Positions 10,852 through 31,600 of a stretch of 64,000 nt of DNA are shown here, piece after piece (position 1 is the first letter of the stretch; each line of letters opens with the position of its first letter). The stretch comes from Syngnathus acus (lineage: Eukaryota; Chordata; Actinopteri; Syngnathiformes; Syngnathidae). Location: positions 13,040,501 to 13,104,500 of the forward strand of contig NC_051101.1 of assembly GCF_901709675.1 (NCBI RefSeq), given 5' to 3'. The translations under genes and the position numbers were made by a program. The notes under the pieces were generated by a model, which saw nothing but the letters and a program-made list of their open reading frames with translations, was not told the origin of the DNA and made no database searches.

Positions 10852-12271
10852 GCTGCATGATTAAAAGCTTCCCATTGATGGTATACTACTCTGCAAACAT
10901 TGTCTTGTACATTTCTACACGTAGCCAAAAAGCGTCGCAAGGACTCAAGTCAACAAACAAAAACAACGTGCCTTTTCGGCAGCCGGTTCCATGTTGTCCA
11001 TCAGTGAACATGATCCGTGTAGAAACGTCCTCGGCAAGTGACAAATACCATCCACCCATTCTCAATACGTATTGTTTATTCTCAAGACGAGGCCACAAAA
11101 TGAATATTTCTTTTACACGAAAAGTCTTTTTTTTTTTAAATGATATGTATGTTCTTTCACAAACATTTACGGGAGTTTGCATTGACTAGGGTGTAATGTT
11201 ATGAATCCTACCAACAGTGTCCGTAGAGAAACAACATCGTACGTTCACCGTTCTGACAGTCAAAGAAGTCCCTACGTATAAAAAAAATACATAGAAAACT
11301 AAAGCACATATAACACATCATATAGGCTTATAAAACGTGCATATTGATTGCTAAATTTAATCTGAAATGTCGACGCTCAACAAACAGACGACGCGCACTA
11401 AACGACTGCTTTCTTTTATTTATTTGAATGGGGACGATGAGAACGTGCAGGTTTTCATGGTCCGAGTGGAGGCGTCTGACGGTGACGTCACATCGCACGT
11501 CTAAACACGTTGTCAAGCTGGAAAAAAAAACAAAAAAAAACTAAATCTTGTTTTGTCTTTTTACAAATGCACAATTGTATCCACTAGCAGCTGTTTTGTA
11601 TGTAAAGATCGACAATAAGTTGTGAATAAAAAAAAAAAAAACACTTGGCGATCGGTCGGATAACGTTGTGAGTATGAAGGATTTGATCAATTTTAAAAAT
11701 ACAACATTAGAGGTCTTTAAAGATATTGTGAGGTGTGATTCGGGAATTCCAAATGGCCTGCACAGTGAGGAAAGCAGCAAAAATATCCATCCGGACACCC
11801 GTCAGCAAATTTAGATTTTCCGTATATTTGATCTGAAAATTGATGGCTTGTATGACTTGCTCCTGTCAGAAATTGTACATGGCTGACCTCTAGCGGACAA
11901 AAGTTAGAAACATTACAAAAATAAATACATCACATTGTATTTCGGTTGGCTATGCATATAAAATACTTGTATTTGACAAACAAAAATAGTAGGCATGGAT
12001 CCATACAAAAAGTACAATAAAAAGACAAATCAATCCAAAAGAAATTACGTCAAATATTAAAAGTTTTTTGACAGCTTGGGCTAAAGGCGGAAATGTCGTA
12101 TTAGTGACGTATAGGATGTTTTGCTAATAGTTAGCTTCGTGGCTAACCTTGTCGCAGCTGATTAAATGTTGAAAATTACGCTTATTTTACGAGCTTTTGT
12201 TCGTTTTTGTGTGCGAAATTTGTGATGGACATTTGAACGTTCGTCTCCCGTGACAACCAGAAAGGCAGAAG
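10852..12271. promoter_or_regulatory. Divergent METTL6-EAF1 intergenic region
   Basis: The 1.4 kb between the two start codons must hold both promoters and 5' UTRs. There are A-rich runs at 11520-11540 and 11628-11641. A palindromic CRE lies at 11483-11490 and a TGACGT at about 12103. No TATA box is obvious. No further exon is supported. Confidence 0.5.
11483..11490. promoter_or_regulatory. Consensus CRE palindrome TGACGTCA
   Basis: This is a perfect 8-bp CREB/ATF consensus in the divergent intergenic region, about 630 bp upstream of the METTL6 start codon and 780 bp upstream of the EAF1 start codon. The motif is a fact; use by either promoter is inference. Confidence 0.3.
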
Positions 12272-13989
12272 ATGAACGGCAGTACGAACCCGTTGCTGGA
12301 CAAAGAGGAGCATGTTTTGAAGCTCGGGGAAAGCTTCGAGAAAAGGCCCAAGTCCTCCTTTCACACAATCAGATGTGAGTCAACAGCCATAAAAATCACC
12401 TTTATATGCAGATTTCAACACATCCATCAAGATGACGACATAATCATATGTAGTGACTAAAAACAGTGGTACAGCTGTTATTGTGAAACACTGCATCATA
12501 TTTTTTTGTTACATAGCCATATCCTTACTTTTATACTGCAGAGAAAACACTAAATATTAATGGTAAAATACACAATATTTAAAAAAAAAAAAAAGGTAGA
12601 AAAATACAAGAACTAAGACCAAAAATACAAACTAAAAAGATACAAGAAAAAAATAGAAATATATACTCAAAGTACTAAAAGTATCAAAGACAAAATTACA
12701 AAAACAATACAAAAAAAGACAGATTACAATAGTCTTAAATGACTTGAAAACAAATGATATAAATACACAATTAGACAAATTACAAAGCACAGAATCAAAT
12801 GGTACTACACCAAACTATAAAATACAAAATATGTGGAATGACTTTTGCCTTAACAGATGATTTCAAACCCGCGTCCATCGACACCAGCTGCGAAGGAGAG
12901 CTGCATGTGGGCAAAGGAGACGAAGTCACCATCACGCTGCCTCACATTCCGGTACAACTTGCTTTCTTTGCATTAGCTACAAAAGTGTGGTAAGAGTTTT
13001 GTTGTTGTTGGCAGGGCTCCACGCCGCCCATGACGGTGTTTAAAGGCAACAAGCGGCAGTATCAGAAGGACTGCGTGCTCATCATCAATCACGACACGGG
13101 TGGCTTTGTCCTGGAGAAACTCAGCAGCAGCATCCAGGTCAAGAAAACCAGGTGAATTCAATGTATTAAACCTAACATGCCACAAGAGGGCGCCAAAATA
13201 AGGGTTGTTGATTTGACCTGAGCCAAAGGGAGATTTTTGGAAAATAATGACAGATAAGTCCATCATGGATGTGAGCTAACATCTGTGGCTTGTTTGCTCA
13301 GGGCTGAAGGCAGCAGCAAGATCCAAGCTCGCATCGAGCAGCAGGCAGTGAGGACAAACCAAGCGGGACCTCAGTTCCGGGCCCCCACGAAGCCGGGCGT
13401 CACCACCAAGACGTCGCCGTCGCCCTCCAAGGACGACCCTTCCCCTGAGCCGCAGCTGGACGACATCAAAAGAGGTGAGGCGGCCACACCAGATCACAGG
13501 CTTTGAAAAATAGTCACTCGAGTCCTTTTTTTCTTGCAAAGTCCATTGTGATGAAAAGAACCGAGTCATTTTTGTTTTTGTCTTTCCTGCAGAGCTGCGA
13601 GCCGAAGTGGACGTGATCGAGCAGATGAGCAGCAGTGGCAGCAGCTCGTCAGGTTCGCCCAACGCCTCGCCCAGCGCGGGCGACAGCAGCGATGCCGGAG
13701 GAGGTGGCGCTTGCGAACGTGATGCCAACCGCCCGCCGGGCCCAGTCTCGTCTTCGCCACCAGGCCGCCACGCCCTCGCCAATGGGGGCGGCGAGCGGCA
13801 GCCTCCCGCCAACCATCAGCTCATCAACACACTCAGTGAGTACCAAGCGTCCAATGAACAAAGCAACCATGTGACCTTTTGCTGTAAAGATGTCCCTCAA
13901 GAATGTTTTTCTTTTTCTGCCTCATGACGATGACAACAGGAAGTGATCTTCAGCTCAGCGAGTCTGGCAGTGACAGCGACGACGAATAA
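12272..13989 (+). CDS. eaf1: ELL-associated factor 1
   Basis: Six exons join in phase: 12272-12374, 12857-12951, 13015-13151, 13302-13474, 13593-13835 and 13940-13989, giving 266 aa (human 268). EAF1 is a nuclear cofactor that stimulates the ELL RNA polymerase II elongation factor. Residues 1-105 are the conserved EAF domain, with [57 protein letters not shown] and [10 protein letters not shown]. The rest is Pro/Ser/Gly-rich with the acidic end [13 protein letters not shown] that serves as the transactivation region in the family. The first ATG precedes the canonical N-terminal block. Intron 1 (12375-12856) is AT-rich with an A-run near 12580 and no other feature. No disruption is seen. EAF2 is less likely given the tail and the METTL6 neighbour. 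Confidence 0.96.
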
Positions 13990-15364
13990 ACCAGCCGGAC
14001 GAACGCCTCTCCTCACCAACAGTTGCTTTTTTTTATGGGTCAGGTCATAAGAGTATTTTTTCAAATGATGCCACATATTTAATTTTTTACAAGAGAGACT
14101 TTATAGATGGAAGAGGGTTTTATTTTCAATACATTATTTTTTTTTAGCAACATCTCTAGTTTTAGGCTTTTAATTGAAAACATTTTGGAAAGGGAATTTG
14201 TTAATTTTGTTTAGTGACACTTTGTAGTCCAAAAATGTTAACCACTGTTCTCAGTTAAAAAAAATTGAAGACTATTAAATTCGACCTTTTAGTCAAGGAA
14301 TGTTAAAAAAAGAACATTCAGTAATTTGAAGGATCAGATTTTAAAACGAGTCAGTGAAAAAAAATAAAGTTAGTATGGTTATTTGGAAATGTGCTAGAAA
14401 ATTGAAAAGATATTGAAGATTTTTACCTCAGACAACTGCAGAAAGGTGCATTTTTTATCACGGTCACGTTCACTATGCCCATTACAGTTTGAACGGGAAT
14501 TTGACATATTATGCGGATAAAAAAAAAACCCCATCCATCTCTTTTCTTTATTGGTGCTCTTCTTATCATTTGCTTGTTTGTTCTTGACTTCTCACGCTAA
14601 AGTATTTTTCCAATTTGTATTTCAGTGGTCATTTTGTACAAAATGACAGCTGAGAGAATCCGAGACACTTTGGCACTGCATTTGTTTTTGTTGTACTAAT
14701 GAGTTTGTTTGAATAAAATTGGTGTAAAGAATTTTTGCTGCTGGTTCAAGTTGTGTGTACTAGTACTTTAAGAGGAATGATTACTAATGTGCACAAATGG
14801 CACATACACAAGTAGAGATGTGTTCATTTTGGTGCTACTTGTGGTAGCGTTTCCTTGCACATGTCTGCATTGAATTTTCCACAGCAAAAAAAAAAAAGTT
14901 TGACTTACTTTTGGATGACTTCATTTTCTTCCCACGGGTTCACATAGCATCGGTCGTGTGTGTTCGTCAATCAGATGACAGATGAATGACTTTTCTTTAA
15001 ATAACTGCTGTCATAAATCAAATGAACCACCAAACACGCGCTTGAGAAAACGTTTCCGTCCAAAACTTTCCTCTGAGCGCACCTTTTCCAATCAACTGAG
15101 CAGAACGTGTATTGACCAATCCGCTGTCTGCAAAAGATCACATGACCAAACCCGGAAGACGGTTAACAGGTGAATGTAATTGTATGAAGAAAAACTCGTC
15201 TAAAATAAAAAAACAAAATAAATGTCTTCATGGTTTGTGTCTTTGGAGAAAAATTAAATACATCTGTATCCATTTATTTATACAAATACAATCGTTATAG
15301 TCACAAGCCTAAACTGGATATCTTTGGTAGCTCTGTGGCGACATCTTGTGGCTATTAATGAGCA
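13990..15364. other. EAF1 3' UTR and convergent intergenic region
   Basis: AT-rich DNA carrying the EAF1 3' UTR up to about 14.74 kb, then the gap to the convergent BMPER gene. No gene is supported. This interval holds the junction between sequence syntenic with human 3p25 and with 7p14. Confidence 0.55.
14712..14717 (+). terminator. Poly(A) signal for EAF1
   Basis: AATAAA lies 723 bp after the EAF1 stop and is followed by a GT-rich stretch (GCTGGTTCAAGTTGTGTGTA), the usual downstream element. Confidence 0.7.
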
Positions 15365-15370
15365 TTTATT
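15365..15370 (-). terminator. Possible poly(A) signal for BMPER
   Basis: TTTATT on + reads AATAAA on minus, about 730 bp past the BMPER stop. Another copy lies near 15273. Which is used cannot be told from sequence. Confidence 0.4.
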
Positions 15371-15602
15371 CGACTTCCTGTTCGTGATTTGAATGATGGA
15401 GGAAAGACAGTGGGCCAGCGTGAAATTGGATAAAAGATTATATTGTGGCTCTTAAATAATGAGGGTAAGGTGTTTTTTTTTTCATGAACATTTTCCACAA
15501 AGACGCTACAGTACTTTTCAACGACACCACACAAGTCACATTTGGGCACACAAAAGTACACACACCACATAAACATAAATAGCTTTTTCTTTGTTTTGTC
15601 CC

Positions 15603-15791
15603 TTTACAGTGAACCCCGAATGCACACACCTACACAGCGACCATTTTTTTCCTTTTTGGTAAAACATACAATACAAAAAATTACGACCATGACATCAGGC
15701 CTTGCACGATTTTACAACACTTAATTTTCATGATTCATTTTTTGTGGATGTGGAACGTATCCCTTGCAATCAACTGGGGGTTCACTGTAAA
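15603..15791. mobile_element. Small inverted-repeat element in the BMPER 3' flank
   Basis: TTTACAGTGAACCCC (15603-15617) and GGGGTTCACTGTAAA (15777-15791) form a perfect 15-bp inverted repeat bounding a 189-bp non-coding body. A related half-motif GGGGGTTCACTGTA occurs at about 10046. It is likely a MITE lying in the predicted BMPER 3' UTR. Confidence 0.65.
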
Positions 15792-16102
15792 CCGTTTCTT
15801 AGCTGCACCCTCCTTGCTTGTGCTACCACCTTTGCTATATAAATTAACAGTATCAACACATGACAATTGTAGAAAAGCTTGTAATAAATCTATTTCGCTT
15901 CCAGTACAAAAGCTCCTCGTCCACTTCGGAGACTATCAGCACGACTCGGAGAGTCCAAAAGTTCCGTGAGGTTCCGAGACGAGAACGTCCTCCCGCAAAA
16001 TTCCTCTCCTGAGTGTTTTGTTCAAAAGGGATTCCTTGGACCCTGAGTACCTTTGCCGCATCTCAAGTCCGAGATGCTTTTTTTTTTGTGGGGGACGTGG
16101 GG

Positions 16103-26608
<10,506 letters not shown>

Positions 26609-27949
26609 CCGACGGAACCTCCGGGTGTGCGCTTTTTAAATCCCAAAAATACCAAGCAAAAAAAAAAAGTCGTCCTCAGGGAAGTTTGTGCTGAAGCTTT
26701 GGAGCCGGGGTGCATGACGCGCTTTTGGAAGCCTGCCTGGTGGAGGTGAGCAGAGGATGGTGGACTTTCCTGGTAGAATCCGTCCTGAGCGAGGAAAGCG
26801 ACAAGTTCCAGAAGAAAAGATCAATGTGTCGCGTTCATGGATGCTGACTGCCGACTGTGCGCTTTCTGAGGACTGCACACACACTCTCTCTTCTCTTCTC
26901 GCTCGCTCGTACGCACGCTTTCCTCCTCCTCTTCTTCTTCCTCCTCCTCTTCTTCCTCGACGACTACATGCTGCCGTGTGGAGCCCAGCAGAGGCAGCAA
27001 AGTCCAGCCGGCACCTGTAGAAAGCCGTCGGAGCATTTATTCCACATCCTTCATGTGCAAGAGGAGAATAGGGAATTTTTCATTTTAGGCTCACAAACAG
27101 CCAAACGAAGGATGCAAGGGCAGCTTCTACTTAATTAAACAAAAAAATCAATTAAAAATTTTAAAATTAATCATGTAAGCAATTATATTCTGTTTGTTTT
27201 CAAGGTCATTTGATAAGATTAAATTTAACAGCCATGCCTGGATTGGGTAATCTGCACTTTCTGGTGAATTCCCGCCAGGCTGGACTGCAATATACAACAT
27301 TCGGTGCGACTCGAGCCTCCGATCTGGCTTGTGAATTCAATTTAAAATCATTTGTTACTGAGGGTCTCACAATATTATACCAAAAGTATCAAAAATATTG
27401 AACACACTAGAAAGAAAAATACAAAATCTAAGAGCCAAACTGTACAAAACAGACCGAGGCATAACACAGCCTGGTCGTGTTGATGTCGGCGCTGGGGGAA
27501 CTTTACAGTCATCTTCCAAATGTCACGCCACTGTTAGCGGATAAGCGCTAGATAAGAGCTAAATGCAAACAAAGCGTAGCTAACCGCTAGCAGATGAAGC
27601 CACTCACAAGCAGAAGAAAAGGAAAAGAAGGAGAAAGTGACCAGACATGACGTTTCCTGCCGGCGGACGGGAGGGCTGCCGGGTCGGAGCCCCCCGCCCC
27701 GGCCCCGGGGTTAAAGCCTCCTGCAGCCGACAGGTCTGGCCCTCAAAGACCCTGTGTGTGTGTCTGTGTGTGTGTTCCAGCTGTCTCAACCACCCGAAGA
27801 GCCTGGACTTAGACCTGCATCTCCAACACAAGGAGATAACATTTAGCGCTGGATGAATTCAATATAAATAATAAAACAAAACACGTAAAGACAAGAACAA
27901 AAAAAGGGAGCAGTAAAAAAAAGAAGACTCAAAAGTGTCTTAATGGACT
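26609..27949. promoter_or_regulatory. BMPER 5' flank and promoter region
   Basis: The flank of the BMPER start codon, lying between BMPER and the end of BBS9 on the same strand. The first 400 bp are relatively GC-rich. A TTTAAAAAG box lies on the minus strand near 26632-26640. A GGAA/GAGGA purine tract on minus (TTC/TCC on +) spans 26921-26960. A transcription start cannot be fixed. Confidence 0.4.
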
Positions 27950-27955
27950 TTTATT
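27950..27955 (-). terminator. Poly(A) signal for BBS9 extended isoform
   Basis: AATAAA on the minus strand, 379-384 bp past the stop codon of the predicted lysine-rich last exon. It supports that exon being the real 3' end of a transcript. Confidence 0.5.
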
Positions 27956-28333
27956 GTGTTTTCTATTTTGTGACATGTTCTATCTACAAGGACGTAAAAA
28001 AAACGTTGCCTATGTTACAAAGAGCTTCAGAGCCCTGCCACGCCTTCTTATTTTTGGCTTTCATTGACTTGTTTCTTCCCTGTGCGTCGGCGCTAACGAC
28101 ATTAATGCTAACATGCTAGCTGACAAACGCGACCATGTTGCCATAGGTGCCAGTTTTTACCCTGAGCTCACATTATTCAAATAAAGTGTTTCCTGGTGGA
28201 AGGTCGACACTTTTGGTCGATATAAAATCTAAGATACAAATGCTAACGATGACTTCCATGATATCGTGTATCTCAGGTGTGAGTCCTTCGTCAATTCTGG
28301 TTAGGAAAGGGGTTCAGGGTTCAAACCTCATAC

Positions 28334-28611
28334 TCAGGCCTCTCCAGCTTCAGGGTCCTTTTTCTTCTCTTTGACTTTGCTCGCAGATGTCTTTTTGGAT
28401 ACTTTTTTGTCTCCTGTCTCTTTGCCGGCCTCCTTGTCTCGCTCTTTCCTCTCCTTGGAAGACGACGACTCCTTCTTGGCCTCCTTGCTTGACTCCTTCC
28501 TGGTTTCCTTCTTCTCCTTGGAGGACTCCTTCTTCTTCACCTCGTCCGCCACCACCGGCTCTTCTCTGACGGCGCCCTCTGATGGTTCGCTGGAGACTTT
28601 CTTGTCTTTAT
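28334..28611 (-). CDS. bbs9: BBS9 lysine/glutamate-rich terminal exon
   Basis: Acceptor TCATTCAG opens this 278-nt exon. The single G left by the 42774 donor (AAG AAA G|GTAGGT) plus AT gives Asp, and the frame stays open to TGA at 28336-28334. The result is about 92 residues dominated by K, E and S (KESSKEAKKESSSSKERKE, ending DPEAGEA). The preceding exon already turns lysine-rich (KFIKKKQPSKKIKK), so the tail is continuous in character. I do not recall such a tail in mammalian BBS9. It could be a teleost-specific isoform, or an unrelated low-complexity exon. If the intron at 42774 were retained, the protein would end GRS instead. Confidence 0.6.
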
Positions 28612-31600
28612 CTGAATGACAAGGACGACATTGTCAGGAGGGGACACTTGTCCCAGTTTCAACACCCTTCACTTTTTGTCACATGTGCAAAAATGATGGG
28701 TGCGTCAACACTTCTCCCCATTTCGATTGAAAACTAAACTGGGTCAAAGATGGAACCTTGAGGGACTCCATACTGGAAAAGACAATTAACACGGGCAATT
28801 TCTTTGATTTCTTTTCAGTCGGAGCGAAAGCAGTTTAACGCTTTACCAGAAATGTTGGCACACTTTTCTTGCTGAGCCGCTTCAACATCCATGATGTGGG
28901 CAGGGCATTGCGTGGCCACACGAGCTCGTTTATTATGTGACCTCAGACGGGCGCTGGGAATGCTAACGAGCCCTTTGTCGCGCCTCAGACGAGCCGTCGC
29001 AGCGCCTCTCAGATGGGATTAGCTCTGACTTTTGTTGTCACATGCACACACACACACATGCACTCTTTAGCATGCAGACAAATTGAGCGACAACAGCACC
29101 TGTTGCATTACAAAGCACCGCCACTTAACTGGAGGACCCCCAGCCAGCCCGCTCTCCACCCTCCCGGAGGCCGTCCAAGACACATGTTCACACACTCACA
29201 CACACACATACGCTACACACACTAGCGGCAGCTTGGATTGGCGGCGGGATGAGATGATAAGAGGATAGTTGTCTGCCTACAATGAGACGCTCTTCTTATC
29301 TCCATGAGAACATTTACAGACCACAGACTGATGTCTCTCTCACTGTGTGTGATTTTGATTTTCTTTCCCTAATATTGCGACTTAACGTGCGATCATTTAT
29401 TTTCAATGTTCTCTTTCCATATGTTTTTTGGATGCAAACACAAGCAAAACATTTTCATCTGAATAACAATAACATCAGATTTTTTGAAAGGCACAATGCT
29501 CGCTGCGGGCAGTGTGTGCAGCCGCCTCTATTTTGACGACGGCTGCGTGCAGTTGAATGCGGCGCTGCTAACAGTCCTGAGCGAGCGGAACATGCGGGCC
29601 TTGAACGCACCACAGATAATCCACAGATCCCCATCTCATACGCACCGCGACTATTGTTGCCGTGTTTTGTTTTTGTCAGTCGGGAACAAAAAATAATGGT
29701 GGTGACAATGGAGCTGGAGCCTTTTAGCTTAGCACACACATTCTGTCATGTCGCGTACATTCAGAAGATATAATTATGATATCATATGCAGCTGACATGG
29801 AGGACAAGAAGAACTCAGTGTTTGGTCTTGTTAGCGAAAATGAAACACCTCGGCCGCTCATTTGCGGGGAGCACGTTATATTCCCGAGATGCCGGCCGGC
29901 GACTGGAACGACGCTAGGCTGGGTTTCCCGACGCCGACTCAGCGCCTCGGTGTCGCAAAGGAGAGGAAAAAAAGTGTTTAGTCTACAGACGTGCGCTTTG
30001 TCGCTTGCTGCCATCTTGTTTTACAACGTCAATGTTTGTGGACGTTTGCGAGGGCTCCCCGGAGAAAAACTTTGCAGTTGACGGAGGGCCGCGCAGGTGC
30101 TCCCAACGTTTTCCCAGCTACGGACTCTCTGATGTTAGTTTTAGCCATTAGCTTCCTGTCATAGTTGGTATTTCCACGTCTCTCCTTTGCTGCAAACGAG
30201 CTCAAAGATGGAATTCTTGGCCAATGTCATGACGCCGCCAAAATGTGTAAAATGAGAAGACTTTGTGGGTCATTTAGGTTTAAATGTTGGGAAAGCTACA
30301 AAATGGCTGGTCTCACAATCACTCCAAATCTATTTCGGGACTCTTTCTGTTATTGGATAGCAGATTTCTCAAGTGTGACATTTATACCTTGTGGACTCAA
30401 ATCCATCACAGCATATGAAGCAGAAGGATTTGATGGACATCCACAACTGTTAGCAAGCCCGGCTAGCTCAGTCGGTAGAGCATGAGACTCTTAATCTCAG
30501 GGTCGTGGGTTCGAGCCCCACGTTGGGCGAGATGTTTTTGAACAAATCCTGGTCGGAAAAATCCCAAGATGTGAAGAGCACGGCTTCAATGCTTGCTGGC
30601 CAGCGAGCCGTCTGGGTGTGGTTTAGTGGGCAAATTCATTCCCGCGGTCTTGAGGGATATTTTCTCTCTGGACAGAAACGCCCTGCTAACACCCCAACAT
30701 GAAGACAACTGTACGGTGGTCTGCTCAAAATGAATTTTTTTGTGACTATGAAATTGGGCTAAGTCTGCTGGTATAAAGCCTGTCACACATAATCAACTTT
30801 CTGATTATGTAAGTATATTTGGATATGGGGTTAATATCTTAACGTCCACCCAAAAGCCAAGCGCCCAACGTGGGGCTCGAACCCACGACCCTGAGATTAA
30901 GAGTCTCATGCTCTACCGACTGAGCTAGCCGGGCCTGTGTGGAGTCGGAGAGAATGGCGTCAGACATTTATACTCTTGTTGTCTTGATTCAAAGTGCATG
31001 TAAACACAAAACAAAGTCTCCACTGTTTAACTATTAAGATTCTTTGCACATACTGCGTTTCTTGACTCCACTTAACAGCGTCACTGTTGCCATGGACACA
31101 CACAGTAGCAGGCATACACACAAAGCTCAAAATATATCAAGTCGTTGGAAATAAGTAAAAACGGGAAACAAACGTCTCAAGAGGAATGACGTCCACGTCC
31201 GGCAAGCAGGTTCTGATTTGACATGAACAATCAATCATTAACAAAAGAGGGACGCCCAACGTGGGGCTCGAACCCACGACCCTGAGATTAAGAGTCTCAT
31301 GCTCTACCGACTGAGCTAGCCGGGCTTGTGTTCTTCGGTGCGATTGACAGCACATAGAGCAGCACTCTATACTTTAAGGATAGCAACTTTCACTCTTTGA
31401 CGTAACTGTCACTTGAAGAGTGTTCCTGCGTATTGTGCCACTTAAGAGTTACTGTTACTGCGACACACGAGCATTTAAAACAAGCGCTATTGTTAGTTTA
31501 GTCGTTTATCTTAGCACTCCCAAAGCCTGGCAGCGATTTGGCCATAAATCAAATGCATATGTACACACGCATACACACGCACACACACATGTATCCAAGC

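Noticed and set aside
13276-13812. 178-codon minus-strand open frame
   Set aside because: Antisense shadow of EAF1 exons 4-5, caused by GC-rich codons.
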